A DNA stretch of 64,000 nt from Candidatus Methylopumilus rimovensis (lineage in GTDB: Bacteria; Pseudomonadota; Gammaproteobacteria; Burkholderiales; Methylophilaceae): contig NZ_CP040986.1 of assembly GCF_006364615.1 (NCBI RefSeq), forward strand, positions 62,001 to 126,000. The letters are read 5' to 3'. Shown in pieces: positions 1 to 11,501 of this stretch. Position 1 is the first letter of the stretch, and the number at the start of each line of letters is the position of its first letter. The notes under the pieces were generated by a model that searched no databases, was not told where the DNA came from, and was given only the letters and a program-made list of their open reading frames with translations. The position numbers and the translations under genes were made by a program.

Positions 1-75
1 TTGTTGATTAAACTTTTGAGTTATTAATTAATTCATAATACTACTGAAACTATGCGTTCTAAAAGACATTAAATC

Positions 76-915
76 ATGAAAAAAAATCCTCCATGCGTCA
101 TGACATTTTCAGCGACCGATCCGACGGGCGGCGCAGGACTTCAGGCTGACGTTTTAACGCTTGCTAGCTTAGGCTGTCACCCGTTGTCTGTGACAACGGC
201 GATTACCGTTCAAGATACCTCAGGTGTTGAAAGTATGATGGCTTTTGATGCGGACTGGGTGAATGACCAAGCACGTAGCTTATTAGAAGATATACAAGTT
301 GCTGCATTTAAATGCGGTTTATTAGGCAGTGTAGAAACGATTGCAATGATTGCAGAAATTGTGGCGGATTATCCGACCATTCCACTTATCATTGATCCTG
401 TATTAGCCTCAGGCCGAGGTGATGCATTGGTGACAAATGAAATGATTAATGCGATGTCAGATTTGTTGTTATCTCAAGCAACACTTATTACACCCAATAG
501 TATTGAAGCAAGACGTTTAGCGTTTAGAGATCATGATGATTTTGGTGAAGCAAGTTTAGATGAATGTGCAGAGCGACTTCTTAATACGGGTTGCCAATTG
601 GCTTTAATTACCGGCACACATGAAGTAACGACCGAAGTCATCAACACCTTATATAACGAGCATGGCAAAGTGAAGAGCTACAACTGGGAAAGATTGGCAG
701 GCAGTTATCATGGTTCAGGCTGCACTTTAGCTTCAGCGATTGCAGGTTGTATGGCATTAGGATCCACCTTAGAAGAAGCGATTCAAGAAGGACAACGTTT
801 TACTTGGCAGTCTTTAAAACATGGATTTAAGCCAGGCATGGGCCAGTTTATTCCAGATCGACTTTTTTGGGCCCATGACGATGAATTGGAATATGCGCGA
901 TTCATTCATCATTAA
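76..915 (+). CDS. thiD: Hydroxymethylpyrimidine / HMP-phosphate kinase
   Basis: 279 aa. Phosphorylates the pyrimidine half of thiamine (HMP to HMP-P to HMP-PP) in the cytoplasm. The N-terminal substrate and phosphate loop is visible as SATDPTGGAG (about residues 12-21), a variant of the usual SGSDSGGGAG. The anion-hole/catalytic motif GSGCTLASAIAG lies near residue 215, as in ribokinase-fold ThiD. The length is slightly above the usual 260-270. The gene overlaps thiE by 23 bases, so the two are probably co-translated. No TPP riboswitch is visible in the 75 bases upstream, but the window begins there and the full control region may be cut off. Confidence 0.95.
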   Translation: MKKNPPCVMTFSATDPTGGAGLQADVLTLASLGCHPLSVTTAITVQDTSGVESMMAFDADWVNDQARSLLEDIQVAAFKCGLLGSVETIAMIAEIVADYPTIPLIIDPVLASGRGDALVTNEMINAMSDLLLSQATLITPNSIEARRLAFRDHDDFGEASLDECAERLLNTGCQLALITGTHEVTTEVINTLYNEHGKVKSYNWERLAGSYHGSGCTLASAIAGCMALGSTLEEAIQEGQRFTWQSLKHGFKPGMGQFIPDRLFWAHDDELEYARFIHH

Positions 916-1519
916 AGGTTTGTACGCCATCACTCCCGATATGGCGGACTTAAAGACTCTTATTCAAAAGACTCAATTAGCCATTGAAGGCGGTGCTTTT
1001 ATGGTGCAATATCGCAGCAAAATCCACGATCGTGACGCTAAAATGCAGCAATGTGCTGCTATTTTACGTCTTTGTCGTCAATATAAGATACCTTGCATTG
1101 TCAATGACGATGTGGACATGTGCCGTATTTTGGAAGCAGATGGTGTTCATTTAGGTGAAAAAGACGACAATATCGCAGATGTTAGGCGCATTTTAGGCGA
1201 AGATGCAATCATTGGAAGCTCATGTTATGACCAACTGAACCGTGCAAAACAGGCTCAAAATGAGGGTGCAAGTTATGTGGCTTTTGGTGCAATGTTCGAA
1301 ACCCTCACAAAACCTAATGCACCGAGAGCCACTTTAGAACTTTTAAGAGAGGTTAAATCTCAAATTCAAATCCCCGTCGTTGCAATTGGGGGCATCACCA
1401 TGAATAATGCTCATGATGTGATTGAGACGGGAATCGACGCGATCGCTGTCATTAATAGTCTTTTTGAGGCTAAAACCATTAAGGAAACCGCAGAAACATT
1501 CTCTAAGATGTTTCATTAA
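893..1519 (+). CDS. thiE: Thiamine-phosphate synthase
   Basis: 208 aa with the start chosen here. Joins HMP-PP and the thiazole phosphate to give thiamine phosphate. The frame is open from an ATG at 821, but ThiE proteins begin just before the KGLYAITPD strand, so the ATG at 893 (MRDSFIIKGLYAIT) is preferred; the extra 24 residues would only read through thiD in another frame. Family motifs are QYRSK, the pyrophosphate-binding IVNDDVD, GVHLGEKD, and AIGGI near the C-terminus. It ends 6 bases before hemL, in the thiD-thiE-hemL order common in Betaproteobacteria. Confidence 0.94.
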   Translation: MRDSFIIKGLYAITPDMADLKTLIQKTQLAIEGGAFMVQYRSKIHDRDAKMQQCAAILRLCRQYKIPCIVNDDVDMCRILEADGVHLGEKDDNIADVRRILGEDAIIGSSCYDQLNRAKQAQNEGASYVAFGAMFETLTKPNAPRATLELLREVKSQIQIPVVAIGGITMNNAHDVIETGIDAIAVINSLFEAKTIKETAETFSKMFH

Positions 1520-1525
1520 ATCGAT

Positions 1526-2806
1526 ATGAGTCAAAATAAAACGCTATTTGAACGTTCACAAAAAGTCATTCCAGGTGGTGTGAATTCCCCTGTCCGCGCA
1601 TTTAAGTCTGTAGGTGGCACGCCGATTTTTTTCAAAAAAGGTTTAGGCAGTAAGTTATGGGATGAAGATGGTCGTGAATATATCGACTACATCAATTCCT
1701 GGGGTCCGATGATTTTGGGTCACGCGCACCCTCAAGTGCTTAAAGCCATTCAAGAAGCCTCATTCGATAGTTTGTCATTTGGCGCACCCACAAAACGCGA
1801 GCTCGAGATGGCGGAACTTCTCGTGAAGCTCGTTCCAAGTATTGAACAAGTGAGATTGGTAAGTTCAGGCACAGAAGCTACCATGAGTGCGATTCGAGTT
1901 TCACGTGGATTTACGAAACGTGACACGCTCGTTAAATTTGAAGGTTGTTATCACGGTCACGCCGATGCGTTATTAGTGAAAGCAGGTTCAGGGCTCTTAA
2001 CCTTTGGAGAACCAAGTTCCGCTGGCGTTCCAGAGGATGTGGCAAAGCATACATTGACGCTTCCTTATAACGATGTAGAAGCACTCAAAACACTCTTTAA
2101 AGAAAAAGGTGACACCATTGCAGCTGTCATTATTGAGCCCGTGGTTGGTAATATGAATCTTATTATTCCTACAATCGAATTTTTACAAACACTTCGTGAG
2201 TTATGCACCAAACATGGTGTTGTGCTTATTTTTGATGAAGTGATGACAGGCTTCAGAGTGCATTTAGGTGGCGCTCAAGCGCTCTATGGCATCACTCCTG
2301 ATTTAACGACGCTAGGTAAAGTCATTGGTGGCGGTTTACCCGTGGGGGCCTTTGGCGGACGTCGCGACATTATGCAATGTTTAGCACCTTTAGGTCCTGT
2401 ATATCAAGCAGGCACATTGTCTGGAAACCCTGTAGCAGTTGCAGCAGGATTAGCTACCTTGAAGTTAATTCAAGCCCCACATTTCTATGAGGAATTAACC
2501 AAAAAAACCAAATCACTCGTGGACGGCTTAACAAAAGTTGCACATGACTTACATGTGAAATTCAGTGCGCAATCCGTAGGTGGTATGTTTGGTATTTATT
2601 TCAGTGAAAAGGCTCCAACAAGCTTTGATGAAATTATGAAAAGTAATAAAGAGCAGTTCAATCAATTTTTCCATCATATGCTTACCTCCGGTTTCTACTT
2701 TGGCCCATCTGCATTTGAGGCGGGCTTTGTGTCGAATGCCCACACAGACGAGGACATTCATCAAACGATTGAAGCCGCAAAAGAAGTCTTTCAAGTCCTT
2801 AAATAA
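1526..2806 (+). CDS. hemL: Glutamate-1-semialdehyde 2,1-aminomutase
   Basis: 426 aa, full length. PLP-dependent enzyme of the C5 haem pathway that converts glutamate-1-semialdehyde to 5-aminolevulinate. It carries [11 protein letters not shown] at the N-terminus, the PLP phosphate region [12 protein letters not shown], the FDEVMTGFR strand, and the Schiff-base lysine in LGKVIGGG (Lys265). It starts 6 bases after thiE, so it is likely in the same transcript. A hairpin followed by five T (2845-2870) lies downstream. With hemE at 8973 it accounts for two haem-pathway enzymes in this window. Confidence 0.97.
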   Translation: MSQNKTLFERSQKVIPGGVNSPVRAFKSVGGTPIFFKKGLGSKLWDEDGREYIDYINSWGPMILGHAHPQVLKAIQEASFDSLSFGAPTKRELEMAELLVKLVPSIEQVRLVSSGTEATMSAIRVSRGFTKRDTLVKFEGCYHGHADALLVKAGSGLLTFGEPSSAGVPEDVAKHTLTLPYNDVEALKTLFKEKGDTIAAVIIEPVVGNMNLIIPTIEFLQTLRELCTKHGVVLIFDEVMTGFRVHLGGAQALYGITPDLTTLGKVIGGGLPVGAFGGRRDIMQCLAPLGPVYQAGTLSGNPVAVAAGLATLKLIQAPHFYEELTKKTKSLVDGLTKVAHDLHVKFSAQSVGGMFGIYFSEKAPTSFDEIMKSNKEQFNQFFHHMLTSGFYFGPSAFEAGFVSNAHTDEDIHQTIEAAKEVFQVLK

Positions 2807-2844
2807 GCTCAATAATTGTTGAATTACAAGGCGTTAGGCTTTAT

Positions 2845-2870
2845 GATTAAAGGTTCCGTTTAATCTTTTT
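2845..2870 (+). terminator. Hairpin with T-tract between hemL and gltB
   Basis: GATTAAA (2845-2851) pairs perfectly with TTTAATC (2859-2865) around a 7-base loop, followed directly by five T. This is the form of a weak, AT-rich intrinsic terminator for the thiDE-hemL transcript. The gltB ATG is only 11 bases beyond the T-tract, so the hairpin could alternatively sit in the gltB leader as an attenuator, if gltB is transcribed from inside hemL. Confidence 0.5.
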
Positions 2871-2880
2871 AATGTAGTTT

Positions 2881-5800
2881 ATGACTCAATTCGAAAGACC
2901 TGAGCAACAAGGTCTCTATAACCCTAAAAATGAGCATGACGCCTGTGGCGTCGGCTTTGTGGCTAACATTCATGGCACAAAAAGTCACACCATTGTGGCG
3001 CAAGGCCTTCAGATCTTAACGAACTTAACGCATCGTGGCGCGACAGGCTATGACCCCAAATTAGGTGATGGTGCCGGCATCCTCATTCAAATGCCAGACG
3101 GCCTCATTCGAGATGAAGCTAAAAAACTATCGATTGATTTACCTGCTATAGGTCAATACGCATGCGGCCTTATTTTCTTTCCACAATCCGCTCAGTATCG
3201 AAATCAATGTGAAAAGATCATCACTGACATTATCAAAGAAGAAGGCCAAACATTCTTAACATGGCGTGATGTGCCCACTAATAATTCCAATATCGCAGAT
3301 GCTGCGAAAGCGTTAGAGCCAAAAATCAAGCAAGTCATCATTGGCCAAGGTAAAGAAGTTAAAGATCAAAATCATTTCGAACGAAAACTTTTTGTGATTC
3401 GTAAGCGCATTGAACATAGCGTTAAAAAATTAGGGCTCGATGATCCCGCACAGTTTTATATTCCATCCCTTTCAAGCCGCACGATTGTATATAAAGGCAT
3501 GCTGCTTGCAAACGAAGTAGACACTTATTACCCAGATTTAAAAGATGAGCGTGTGACATCGGCATTAGCTCTCGTGCATCAACGTTTCTCAACGAACACC
3601 TTCCCTGCATGGGATTTAGCACATCCATTTAGAATGATTGCGCATAACGGTGAAATTAATACAGTACAAGGCAATGTCAATTGGATGCGCGCACGACACG
3701 AAAGTATGCAATCCGCACTACTAGGTGATGACCTAGAAAAATTATGGCCACTCATTGTCGAAGGTCAATCAGACTCCGCATGTTTTGATAATTGTTTGGA
3801 ATTATTAGTTGCGGGTGGCTACAGTCTTCCACATGCAATGATGATGTTAATTCCTGAAGCATGGTCGGGCAATCCGATGATGGATGAAAACCGCCGTGCA
3901 TTCTATGAATATCATGCTGCCTTAATGGAACCATGGGATGGTCCAGCAGCAGTGGCATTTACCGATGGTCGTATGATTGGTGCCACATTAGATCGAAATG
4001 GATTACGCCCCGCACGTTATTTAATGACGGATGACGGCGTTGTGATGATGGCATCTGAAATGGGTGTACTTCAATTCCCACAAGAAAAAATTATTAAGAA
4101 GTGGCGCTTACAACCAGGCAAAATGCTTCTCATTGATACTGAATCAGGTCGTATCATTGATGATGAAGAAGTGAAAAAAGAACTCGCAAGACATAAACCT
4201 TATCGTCAGTGGATTGACAGTTCTCGCTATTTCTTAGGCGACTTCCCAAAGACAAATAGCAAGACTGAACTTAAAGCGACACTTCTAGACACACAACAAA
4301 GTTTTGGTTACACACAAGAAGATATTAAATTTATTCTTCAACCGATGGTGGCGAACGGTGAAGAGAACTCAGGTTCGATGGGTAATGATGCAGCACTCCC
4401 TGTGCTCTCAAAAAAACCAAAACTTATTTACAACTACTTCAAACAATTATTTGCGCAAGTTACTAATCCACCAATCGATCCGATTCGCGAAGAATTAGTG
4501 ATGTCGCTTGTGACATTCATCGGACCTAAACCTAATTTATTAGCTGTCGATGAAACAAAACCAACGACGCGTCTTGAGACAAGTCAGCCCGTTTTAACGT
4601 TGGATGATCTAGAACAATTAAAAAATATTTCTAAACTCACAAAAGATGCCTACAAATCACTCGTCCTCGATATTACATACGATGTGAAGGGCCTTAAAAA
4701 AGACGATGCCTATGGCATGAAAAAAGCGATTGACACACTTCGCGAAGACGCACACAAAGCTGTGAAAGATGGTTACAACATTCTCATTTTATCTGATCGT
4801 AACCAATCAAAAGATCGTATGTCGATCCCAGCATTGTTAGCCACATCAGCTACTCATCAACATTTAGTGCGTGAAGGTTTGCGTACAAATACAGGTTTAG
4901 TCGTAGATACAGGTTCTGCACGTGAGGTGCATCACTTCGCACTTTTAGGTGGCTATGGGGCTGAAGCAATTTGTCCATGGCTCGCTTATGAGTCAATGAA
5001 CGCGATGACAACGGATCACAACCTCGCTCACAAGAATTTTATTAAGTCGATTAGCAAAGGTCTTTATAAAGTGATGTCTAAGATGGGCATCTCGACTTAT
5101 CAATCTTATTGTGGCGCACAAATTTTTGAAGCAGTGGGTCTTAACTCACAACTTATTAATACATATTTCAAAGGAACAGCCACTAATGTTGAAGGTATCG
5201 GCATTGAAGAAATTGCGGAAGAAACGATGCGCATTCATCAATCTGCATTTGGATCCGATCCTGTATTAGCGCATGCATTAGATGCAGGGGGTGAATATGC
5301 ATTTAGAATCCGTGGTGAAGAGCATATGTGGACACCCGATTCGATTGCAAAATTGCAACACGCGACACGTACTAATCAATACAACACTTATAAAGAATAT
5401 GCCGCTTTAATTAATGATCAAACGAAACGTCAAATGACGTTACGTGGATTATTTAAATTAAAAATGAATGACAAATCAATTTCGATTGACGAAGTCGAGT
5501 CAGCCAAAGAAATTGTGAAGCGTTTTGCAACAGGTGCGATGTCATTAGGATCCATTTCAACCGAAGCACATACGACATTAGCGATCGCGATGAATCGTAT
5601 TGGTGGCAAATCGAATACGGGCGAAGGTGGTGAAGATGCAAAACGTTTCTTAACGCTAGATAAAGATAATACGGTTGCTAACGTCATCGGACTTAATTTA
5701 ATTGAAAGTGATATTAAACTTAAAAAAGGTGACTCACTTCGTTCACGCATTAAACAAGTGGCTTCCGGTCGCTTTGGTGTGACAGCAGAATATTTAAGTT

Positions 5801-7509
5801 CAGCCGATCAAATTCAAATCAAGATGGCACAAGGTGCAAAACCTGGCGAAGGTGGTCAATTACCAGGCCATAAGGTAAGCCCTTATATTGCAAAACTTCG
5901 TTTCTCAGTACCTGGTGTGGGACTTATTTCACCGCCACCGCATCACGACATTTATTCGATCGAAGATTTAGCACAACTTATTCATGATTTAAAAAATGCA
6001 AATCCAAGTGCAAGTATCTCAGTAAAACTTGTATCAGAAACGGGTGTGGGAACAGTGGCTGCGGGTGTGGCAAAAGCTAAATCTGATCACATTGTGATCG
6101 CAGGTCATGACGGTGGCACAGGCGCTTCGCCTATTTCGTCGATTAAACATGCAGGTACGCCTTGGGAAATTGGTTTAGCTGAAACTCAACAAACTTTAGT
6201 CTTAAATCGTTTACGTGGACGTGTCATTGTGCAGGTCGATGGACAAATGAAAACAGGACGCGATGTAGTGATTGGTGCGCTCCTTGGTGCAGATGAATTC
6301 GGCTTTGCGACAGCACCTCTTGTCGTCGAAGGTTGCATCATGATGCGTAAGTGTCATTTGAATACATGCCCAGTGGGTGTAGCGACGCAAGATCCAGAAT
6401 TACGTAAACGTTTCACAGGACAACCTGAACATGTGGTGAATTATTTCTTCTTCGTTGCTGAAGAAGTTCGTGAATTGATGGCATCTTTAGGCATTCGTAA
6501 ATTTGATGATTTAATCGGTCGTGCCGATTTGCTAGATACACAAGCAGGCATTGAACACTGGAAAATTCATGGACTTGATTTCAGTAAAATTTTCTATCAA
6601 CCAGCGATCGAAAAAGAAGTGTCACGTCGACACAATGAAGAACAATCGCACGGTCTTGAACATGCGCTTGATAACGAACTTATTAAATTAGCAAAACCTG
6701 CATTAAAGAAACGTGAAAAAGTATCGATCAATCTCCCAATCGTCAATACAAATCGAACAGTAGGTACGATGTTGTCACATGAAATTGCAAAACGTTTTGG
6801 CCATGAAGGTTTACCGCAAGATACGATTCAAATTACTTTAAATGGAACTGCTGGACAAAGCTTTGCGGCATTTCTAGCGCAAGGTATTTCCATGGAACTC
6901 ATTGGCGAAGGTAATGACTATGTGGCTAAAGGATTATGTGGTGGCAGAGTTGTCATCAAACCACCTCAAGCATTTAAAGCCAAGTCGCATGAAAATATTA
7001 TTGTAGGCAATACTGTGATGTATGGTGCCACGACAGGAGAAAGTTATTTCAGTGGTGTGGCAGGAGAAAGATTCTGTGTAAGAAACTCAGGAGCTTCTGC
7101 AGTAGTTGAAGGTGTGGGTAACCATGGTTGCGAATATATGACAGGTGGTACAGTTGTTGTTCTAGGTAACACCGGACAAAATTTTGCAGCAGGTATGTCA
7201 GGAGGGGTTGCTTACGTGTATGACGAAGATGGTTTATTTAATAAACGTTGCAATCCATCGATGGTGTCATTAGAAAAAGTAGAAACTAAAGAAGTACAAG
7301 CTAAAGTGCCTCAACATTTAAATCAACCAGATGAAGTCATTCTTAAAACGCTGATTGAAAAACATTTTAAATACACGAATAGCGAACGCGCGAAGTATAT
7401 TTTAGATAATTGGGATAAAGCAAGGACACAATTTATTAAAGTCATGCCAAACGAATATAAACGCGCATTAAATGAACTTCATGCGTCACTTACAAAGGAA
7501 GCTGCATAA
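2881..7509 (+). CDS. gltB: Glutamate synthase (NADPH) large subunit
   Basis: 1542 aa, full length for the bacterial GOGAT alpha subunit. It transfers the amide of glutamine to 2-oxoglutarate. The N-terminal class II glutaminase uses Cys22 in HDACGVGF, exposed after removal of a short propeptide. The central and FMN domains follow, and the 3Fe-4S ligands appear as C-x5-C-x4-C (Cys1152, 1158, 1163, around [13 protein letters not shown]). The C-terminal beta-helix with Gly repeats ([17 protein letters not shown] region) is present. The stop overlaps the gltD start (TAATG), which couples the subunits. No Shine-Dalgarno is evident before the ATG; TTTAAT lies 7 bases upstream. Confidence 0.98.
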   Translation: MTQFERPEQQGLYNPKNEHDACGVGFVANIHGTKSHTIVAQGLQILTNLTHRGATGYDPKLGDGAGILIQMPDGLIRDEAKKLSIDLPAIGQYACGLIFFPQSAQYRNQCEKIITDIIKEEGQTFLTWRDVPTNNSNIADAAKALEPKIKQVIIGQGKEVKDQNHFERKLFVIRKRIEHSVKKLGLDDPAQFYIPSLSSRTIVYKGMLLANEVDTYYPDLKDERVTSALALVHQRFSTNTFPAWDLAHPFRMIAHNGEINTVQGNVNWMRARHESMQSALLGDDLEKLWPLIVEGQSDSACFDNCLELLVAGGYSLPHAMMMLIPEAWSGNPMMDENRRAFYEYHAALMEPWDGPAAVAFTDGRMIGATLDRNGLRPARYLMTDDGVVMMASEMGVLQFPQEKIIKKWRLQPGKMLLIDTESGRIIDDEEVKKELARHKPYRQWIDSSRYFLGDFPKTNSKTELKATLLDTQQSFGYTQEDIKFILQPMVANGEENSGSMGNDAALPVLSKKPKLIYNYFKQLFAQVTNPPIDPIREELVMSLVTFIGPKPNLLAVDETKPTTRLETSQPVLTLDDLEQLKNISKLTKDAYKSLVLDITYDVKGLKKDDAYGMKKAIDTLREDAHKAVKDGYNILILSDRNQSKDRMSIPALLATSATHQHLVREGLRTNTGLVVDTGSAREVHHFALLGGYGAEAICPWLAYESMNAMTTDHNLAHKNFIKSISKGLYKVMSKMGISTYQSYCGAQIFEAVGLNSQLINTYFKGTATNVEGIGIEEIAEETMRIHQSAFGSDPVLAHALDAGGEYAFRIRGEEHMWTPDSIAKLQHATRTNQYNTYKEYAALINDQTKRQMTLRGLFKLKMNDKSISIDEVESAKEIVKRFATGAMSLGSISTEAHTTLAIAMNRIGGKSNTGEGGEDAKRFLTLDKDNTVANVIGLNLIESDIKLKKGDSLRSRIKQVASGRFGVTAEYLSSADQIQIKMAQGAKPGEGGQLPGHKVSPYIAKLRFSVPGVGLISPPPHHDIYSIEDLAQLIHDLKNANPSASISVKLVSETGVGTVAAGVAKAKSDHIVIAGHDGGTGASPISSIKHAGTPWEIGLAETQQTLVLNRLRGRVIVQVDGQMKTGRDVVIGALLGADEFGFATAPLVVEGCIMMRKCHLNTCPVGVATQDPELRKRFTGQPEHVVNYFFFVAEEVRELMASLGIRKFDDLIGRADLLDTQAGIEHWKIHGLDFSKIFYQPAIEKEVSRRHNEEQSHGLEHALDNELIKLAKPALKKREKVSINLPIVNTNRTVGTMLSHEIAKRFGHEGLPQDTIQITLNGTAGQSFAAFLAQGISMELIGEGNDYVAKGLCGGRVVIKPPQAFKAKSHENIIVGNTVMYGATTGESYFSGVAGERFCVRNSGASAVVEGVGNHGCEYMTGGTVVVLGNTGQNFAAGMSGGVAYVYDEDGLFNKRCNPSMVSLEKVETKEVQAKVPQHLNQPDEVILKTLIEKHFKYTNSERAKYILDNWDKARTQFIKVMPNEYKRALNELHASLTKEAA

Positions 7510-8936
7510 TGGGTAAAGTCACTGGCTTCATGGAATTTGATCGCATCAGCGAACAAAATATACCTCCACAGGAACGTTTAAAAAATTATAAAGAATTCGT
7601 ACTTCATCTCTCAGATGACGAAGCTAAGAAACAAGGCGCACGTTGCATGGATTGTGGTATTCCATTCTGCACATCAGGCTGCCCCATCAATAACATTATT
7701 CCTGACTGGAATGATTTGGTTTATAACCAAAATTGGGAAGAAGCGATCGAAGTATTGCATTCCACAAATAACTTCCCAGAATTTACAGGTCGTATTTGTC
7801 CTGCACCATGTGAAGCAGCATGTACACTCAATATAAATGATGATGCTGTTGGTATTAAATCCATTGAACATGCGATTATCGATAAAGCTTGGGAAAATAA
7901 TTGGGTTAAACCCTTAGTCTCAACGAATAAAACAAACAAAAAAATTGCAATTGTGGGCTCTGGCCCCGCAGGCTTGGCTGCGGCTCAGCAATTAGCGCGT
8001 GTTGGCCACTCTGTTACTGTTTATGAAAAAAATGATCGTATTGGCGGTCTTTTGCGTTACGGTATTCCAGATTTCAAAATGGAAAAGTCACACATTGATC
8101 GTCGCGTAAAACAAATGGAAGCTGAAGGCGTTGTTTTCAAAATCAATCAGAATATTGGCGAAAATGTAAAACCTGAAGAGCTCACAAGTAACTTTGACGC
8201 TGTGATTCTTGCTGGTGGTGCAGAACACCCTCGTGATTTACCTGTTCCTGGTCGTGAACTCCATGGTGTCATGTTTGCGATGGATTTCTTGCCGCAACAA
8301 AATAAAATAGTTGCAGGTGACAAACTACAAAATCAAGTTCTAGCGACAGGTAAGCACGTGGTCGTCATTGGTGGTGGCGACACAGGTTCTGATTGTGTAG
8401 GTACATCGAATCGTCATCATGCAGCTTCGGTCACACAATTTGAATTAATGCCACAGCCACCTAAGCAAGAAAATAAAGAACTCGTTTGGCCGAATTGGCC
8501 CCTCAAACTTCGCACATCAAGCTCTCATGAAGAGGGCTGTGAGCGTGATTGGTCTGTCACTACAAAAAGTTTTGTGGGTGAAAATGGTAAGGTTAAAGAA
8601 ATCATTGCAGCACGTGTTGAGTGGAAAGATGGCAAGATGGTGGAAGTGCCGAATTCAGAATTTACATTGAAAGCAGATCTTGTATTGCTTGCGATGGGTT
8701 TTGTGAGTCCACAGCAAAAAATGTTAGATCTCTTTGGTGTGGATAAAGATCAGCGTGGTAACGTCAAAGCATCGACAGAAGGAAAAGACGCTTACATCAC
8801 ATCGAAAGCTAAAGTCTTTGCAGCAGGTGATATGCGTCGTGGTCAGTCGCTTGTCGTATGGGCAATTCGTGAAGGTCGTCAATGCGCGCGCGCAGTCGAT
8901 GAATTCTTGATGGGAACCTCTACCCTCCCACGTTAA
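7509..8936 (+). CDS. gltD: Glutamate synthase (NADPH) small subunit
   Basis: 475 aa. FAD/NADPH-binding beta subunit that feeds electrons through Fe-S centres to GltB. The N-terminal cysteine clusters are visible (CMDCGIPFC-x3-C, then CPAPCEAAC), supplying the 4Fe-4S ligands. The FAD dinucleotide fold is at [11 protein letters not shown] (about residue 150), and the NADPH fold at [12 protein letters not shown] (about residue 290). The ATG overlaps the gltB stop by one base, so the two form a translationally coupled pair. Confidence 0.97.
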   Translation: MGKVTGFMEFDRISEQNIPPQERLKNYKEFVLHLSDDEAKKQGARCMDCGIPFCTSGCPINNIIPDWNDLVYNQNWEEAIEVLHSTNNFPEFTGRICPAPCEAACTLNINDDAVGIKSIEHAIIDKAWENNWVKPLVSTNKTNKKIAIVGSGPAGLAAAQQLARVGHSVTVYEKNDRIGGLLRYGIPDFKMEKSHIDRRVKQMEAEGVVFKINQNIGENVKPEELTSNFDAVILAGGAEHPRDLPVPGRELHGVMFAMDFLPQQNKIVAGDKLQNQVLATGKHVVVIGGGDTGSDCVGTSNRHHAASVTQFELMPQPPKQENKELVWPNWPLKLRTSSSHEEGCERDWSVTTKSFVGENGKVKEIIAARVEWKDGKMVEVPNSEFTLKADLVLLAMGFVSPQQKMLDLFGVDKDQRGNVKASTEGKDAYITSKAKVFAAGDMRRGQSLVVWAIREGRQCARAVDEFLMGTSTLPR

Positions 8937-8966
8937 TTTTTAAAACTTTATTTTTAAGTTTTAAAA
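8937..8966 (+). terminator. AT-only inverted repeat between gltD and hemE
   Basis: TTTTAAAACTT (8937-8947) and AAGTTTTAAAA (8956-8966) are perfect 11-base inverted arms around an 8-base loop. The stem is nearly all A/T and no clean T-tract follows, so termination would be weak. The right arm also contains TAAAAT (8962-8967), 5 bases before the hemE ATG, so the element may instead mark the hemE promoter. Confidence 0.35.
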
Positions 8967-8972
8967 TCATTT

Positions 8973-10040
8973 ATGACACAATTCAAAAACGATAACTTCT
9001 TAAAAGCTCTTTATAGAGAACCCACACCGTACACACCTATATGGATGATGCGTCAAGCAGGACGTTATTTGCCGGAGTACCGTGCCACACGTCAGAAAGC
9101 TGGCGACTTTTTAAGTCTTTGTAAAAATCCAAATTTAGCAACCGAAGTCACATTGCAACCGCTTGATCGTTATCCACTTCTAGACGCATCTATTTTATTT
9201 TCAGATATTTTGACCGTGCCCGATGCGATGGGATTAGGCTTATACTTTGCAGCTGGCGAAGGACCTAAGTTTCAAAGACCCTTGCGTGATGAAGCGGATA
9301 TTCAAAAATTAAAAATACCTGATATCGATAAAGACTTGAAGTATGTAATCGATGCAGTTTCACAAATTAAAAGTGCATTACAAGGACGCGTTCCTCTCAT
9401 TGGATTTTCCGGAAGCCCTTGGACGTTGGCAACTTATATGGTCGAAGGCCAAGGCGGCACCGACTTTTTAACGATTAAACAAATGGCGTACAGCCGTCCT
9501 GATTTACTTCATCACATTTTAAAAACAACGACAGAAGCTGTAACACAATATTTACAAGGTCAAATTGAAGCGGGTGTCGATACCATTATGATTTTTGATT
9601 CATGGGGTGGTGCACTATCTCATCAAGGCTATTTAGAATTTTCATTGCCTTATATGAAAGTAATTTTGTCTAATTTAAAGATGATGAGTAGTAAAAAAAT
9701 TCCATCGATCATGTTTACTAAAGGTGGCGGTCTTTGGCTAGAGGATCAAGTCACAGCAGGATCTGATGCATTAGGACTTGATTGGCAAACTGATATTGGA
9801 ATCGCACGCCAAAAAGTGGGTCAAAAAGTAGCACTTCAAGGCAATTTAGATCCTGCGATTTTGTTATCTAAACCTGAAGCGATTGAAAAAGAAGTCAAAC
9901 GTATATTAGATGGTTACGGTGCGGGCACTGGCCATATTTTTAATTTAGGCCATGGTATTACAGAACACACACCACCCGAAAACGTAGATGTGATGCTCAC
10001 GGCTGTACGTGAATACAGCCAGCAATTTCACATCAAATAA
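8973..10040 (+). CDS. hemE: Uroporphyrinogen decarboxylase
   Basis: 355 aa, standard length. Removes the four acetate carboxyls of uroporphyrinogen III to give coproporphyrinogen III. The signature block [16 protein letters not shown] is at residues 23-38, and the second signature [16 protein letters not shown] near residue 147. The C-terminal [12 protein letters not shown] block is present. It ends 3 bases before the stop of htpX on the other strand, with no room for a terminator. No Shine-Dalgarno is visible ahead of the ATG. Confidence 0.97.
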   Translation: MTQFKNDNFLKALYREPTPYTPIWMMRQAGRYLPEYRATRQKAGDFLSLCKNPNLATEVTLQPLDRYPLLDASILFSDILTVPDAMGLGLYFAAGEGPKFQRPLRDEADIQKLKIPDIDKDLKYVIDAVSQIKSALQGRVPLIGFSGSPWTLATYMVEGQGGTDFLTIKQMAYSRPDLLHHILKTTTEAVTQYLQGQIEAGVDTIMIFDSWGGALSHQGYLEFSLPYMKVILSNLKMMSSKKIPSIMFTKGGGLWLEDQVTAGSDALGLDWQTDIGIARQKVGQKVALQGNLDPAILLSKPEAIEKEVKRILDGYGAGTGHIFNLGHGITEHTPPENVDVMLTAVREYSQQFHIK

Positions 10041-10043
10041 AAA

Positions 10044-10925
10044 TTAATTTGGATTTTGTTGAAGTCTAGCAATACGATCATCTAAACTTGGATGAGTCGA
10101 AAATAATTCCTTAAGGCCCATGCCTTGTTCACCTGAAATACCTAATGCTGCGATTGATTTTGGTAAAGCACTAGATTCATATTGCGCCTTGAGTCGCTGA
10201 AGGGCTGCAATCATTTTTTGTTTTCCTGCGAGTTGGCCACCGCCAATATCAGCTCGATATTCGCGTTGACGAGAGAACCACATGACAACGATCGAAGCAA
10301 GAACACCTAACAGCAATTCCGAGATAATCATCGTGATAAAGAATGCAGGACCTGTACCTTCTCTTGTTTTAAAAATAACTTTATCTACTGTATAACCAAT
10401 AACGCGTGAGAAGAACAAGACAAACGTATTCACAACACCTTGTATGAGTGTCAATGTGACCATGTCGCCATTCGCAATGTGAGATATTTCGTGACCAATA
10501 ACTGCTTCAGCTTCGTCTTTTGTCATCATTTCAAGCAAGCCTGAAGACACAGCCACAAGAGAACTATTGCGACTCATACCTGTTGCAAACGCATTGACAA
10601 CTGGAGAGTTAAAAATAGCCACTTCAGGCATTTGAATGCCGACCGCTTGTGATTGATTTTTGACTATATTCATGAGCCAAATTTCATCAGGCGTTTTAGG
10701 ATTGTCGATGGTGACAGCGCCCGACATTTGTTTGGCTGACCACTTTGAAATAGCGAGCGAAATGAAAGCACCTCCAAAGCCCATCACCGCTGCAAAAATT
10801 AAAAGACTGTTAAGGTTAAGTCCATTCGCATTAAGGAAGGGTTCTACACCAAGCAATCGCATAGTGATAGAAAGAACAAAAACAATCGCAAGGTTCGTAA
10901 CAAGAAAATAAAAGATACGCTTCAT
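10044..10925 (-). CDS. htpX: Membrane zinc metalloprotease HtpX
   Basis: 293 aa. Inner-membrane M48 endopeptidase that degrades damaged membrane proteins. The zinc motif HEISH is at residues 145-149, with the downstream zinc-ligand glutamate expected in the REYRAD block. Two N-terminal membrane helices (about 5-25 and 38-60) and two after the active site (about 155-175 and 195-215) match the family. The C-terminal STHPSLDDRIARLQ block is typical. It lies tail-to-tail with hemE. Confidence 0.96.
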   Translation of the reverse strand: MKRIFYFLVTNLAIVFVLSITMRLLGVEPFLNANGLNLNSLLIFAAVMGFGGAFISLAISKWSAKQMSGAVTIDNPKTPDEIWLMNIVKNQSQAVGIQMPEVAIFNSPVVNAFATGMSRNSSLVAVSSGLLEMMTKDEAEAVIGHEISHIANGDMVTLTLIQGVVNTFVLFFSRVIGYTVDKVIFKTREGTGPAFFITMIISELLLGVLASIVVMWFSRQREYRADIGGGQLAGKQKMIAALQRLKAQYESSALPKSIAALGISGEQGMGLKELFSTHPSLDDRIARLQQNPN

Positions 10926-10942
10926 CTTAAAAAATGCTTTCT

Positions 10943-11434
10943 TTAGTTAGGTTGATCAATAACTGCGTTAACTTGAACGGATACTTTTTGTCCTACACGA
11001 TATTTAGTTTGAGTCTCTTCTTCGAACTCGTGACCATTGTAGGAAAAAGTCGTAATATAACCCTCCTGAACCCTTTGGTAATTATCACGTTGCGTACAAC
11101 GTTCAACATTATTTGTGTCATTAGCATCGGCATTTTGCACACGGTCACCTACAACAGCACCTACTGCAGCACCTACTGCACCTGCAGCGACTTTGCCACT
11201 TCCCTTGCCTACGCGGCTTCCCAACAATCCTCCTGCCATACCACCAATAATGGCACCGGCAATACCTTTTTCCTTTGGCGGAGCTGCTTCAGTTGAGTTT
11301 TGGCATGAAGAAATAGGACGGTTGATTTCAATGTAACGAGGGGTGACTCTTTTCACCGTAGCCATATCTGAAAATTCGGCAGCATTCGCAAAGCTTGAAG
11401 CTAAAAACATAAGAGCAATCGAGAGCTTTTTCAT
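10943..11434 (-). CDS. Glycine-zipper 2TM-domain envelope protein
   Basis: 163 aa. An N-terminal signal peptide ends near SSFANA-AE. There is no lipobox, so the protein is predicted to be soluble periplasmic or outer-membrane associated. The middle holds two glycine-zipper segments (GIAGAIIGGMAGGLLG and VAAGAVGAAVGAVVGD), as in the 17 kDa surface antigen / SlyB-like family. The C-terminal half has an YRVGQKVSVQVNAVID strand typical of that family. A clear Shine-Dalgarno (AAAAGGA) supports the start. Its exact role is unknown; relatives are linked to outer-membrane integrity. Confidence 0.8.
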   Translation of the reverse strand: MKKLSIALMFLASSFANAAEFSDMATVKRVTPRYIEINRPISSCQNSTEAAPPKEKGIAGAIIGGMAGGLLGSRVGKGSGKVAAGAVGAAVGAVVGDRVQNADANDTNNVERCTQRDNYQRVQEGYITTFSYNGHEFEEETQTKYRVGQKVSVQVNAVIDQPN

Positions 11435-11459
11435 AATATATCCTTTTTATAAGTAATTT

Positions 11460-11475
11460 TTAGATGAGAATCTAA
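11460..11475 (-). terminator. Short hairpin after the PII-like gene
   Basis: On the - strand TTAGAT pairs with ATCTAA around a 4-base loop, followed by a short A/T run. It lies between the end of the czc operon (11502) and the glycine-zipper gene (start 11434), and could be a weak terminator. The stem is only six pairs of mainly A/T. Confidence 0.3.
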
Positions 11476-11501
11476 GATCTTAAGTTCAATTCTATAAAAA
11501 A

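Noticed and set aside
5430-5750. 106-codon open frame antisense to gltB
   Set aside because: It lies wholly within a strongly conserved gene, has low-complexity Ser-rich sequence and no ribosome site; a shadow of gltB codon use.
10934-11336. Open frames on the + strand over the glycine-zipper gene
   Set aside because: The - strand protein has a signal peptide, domain and Shine-Dalgarno; the + frames are Thr/Cys/Pro-rich shadows of its Gly/Ala-rich coding.
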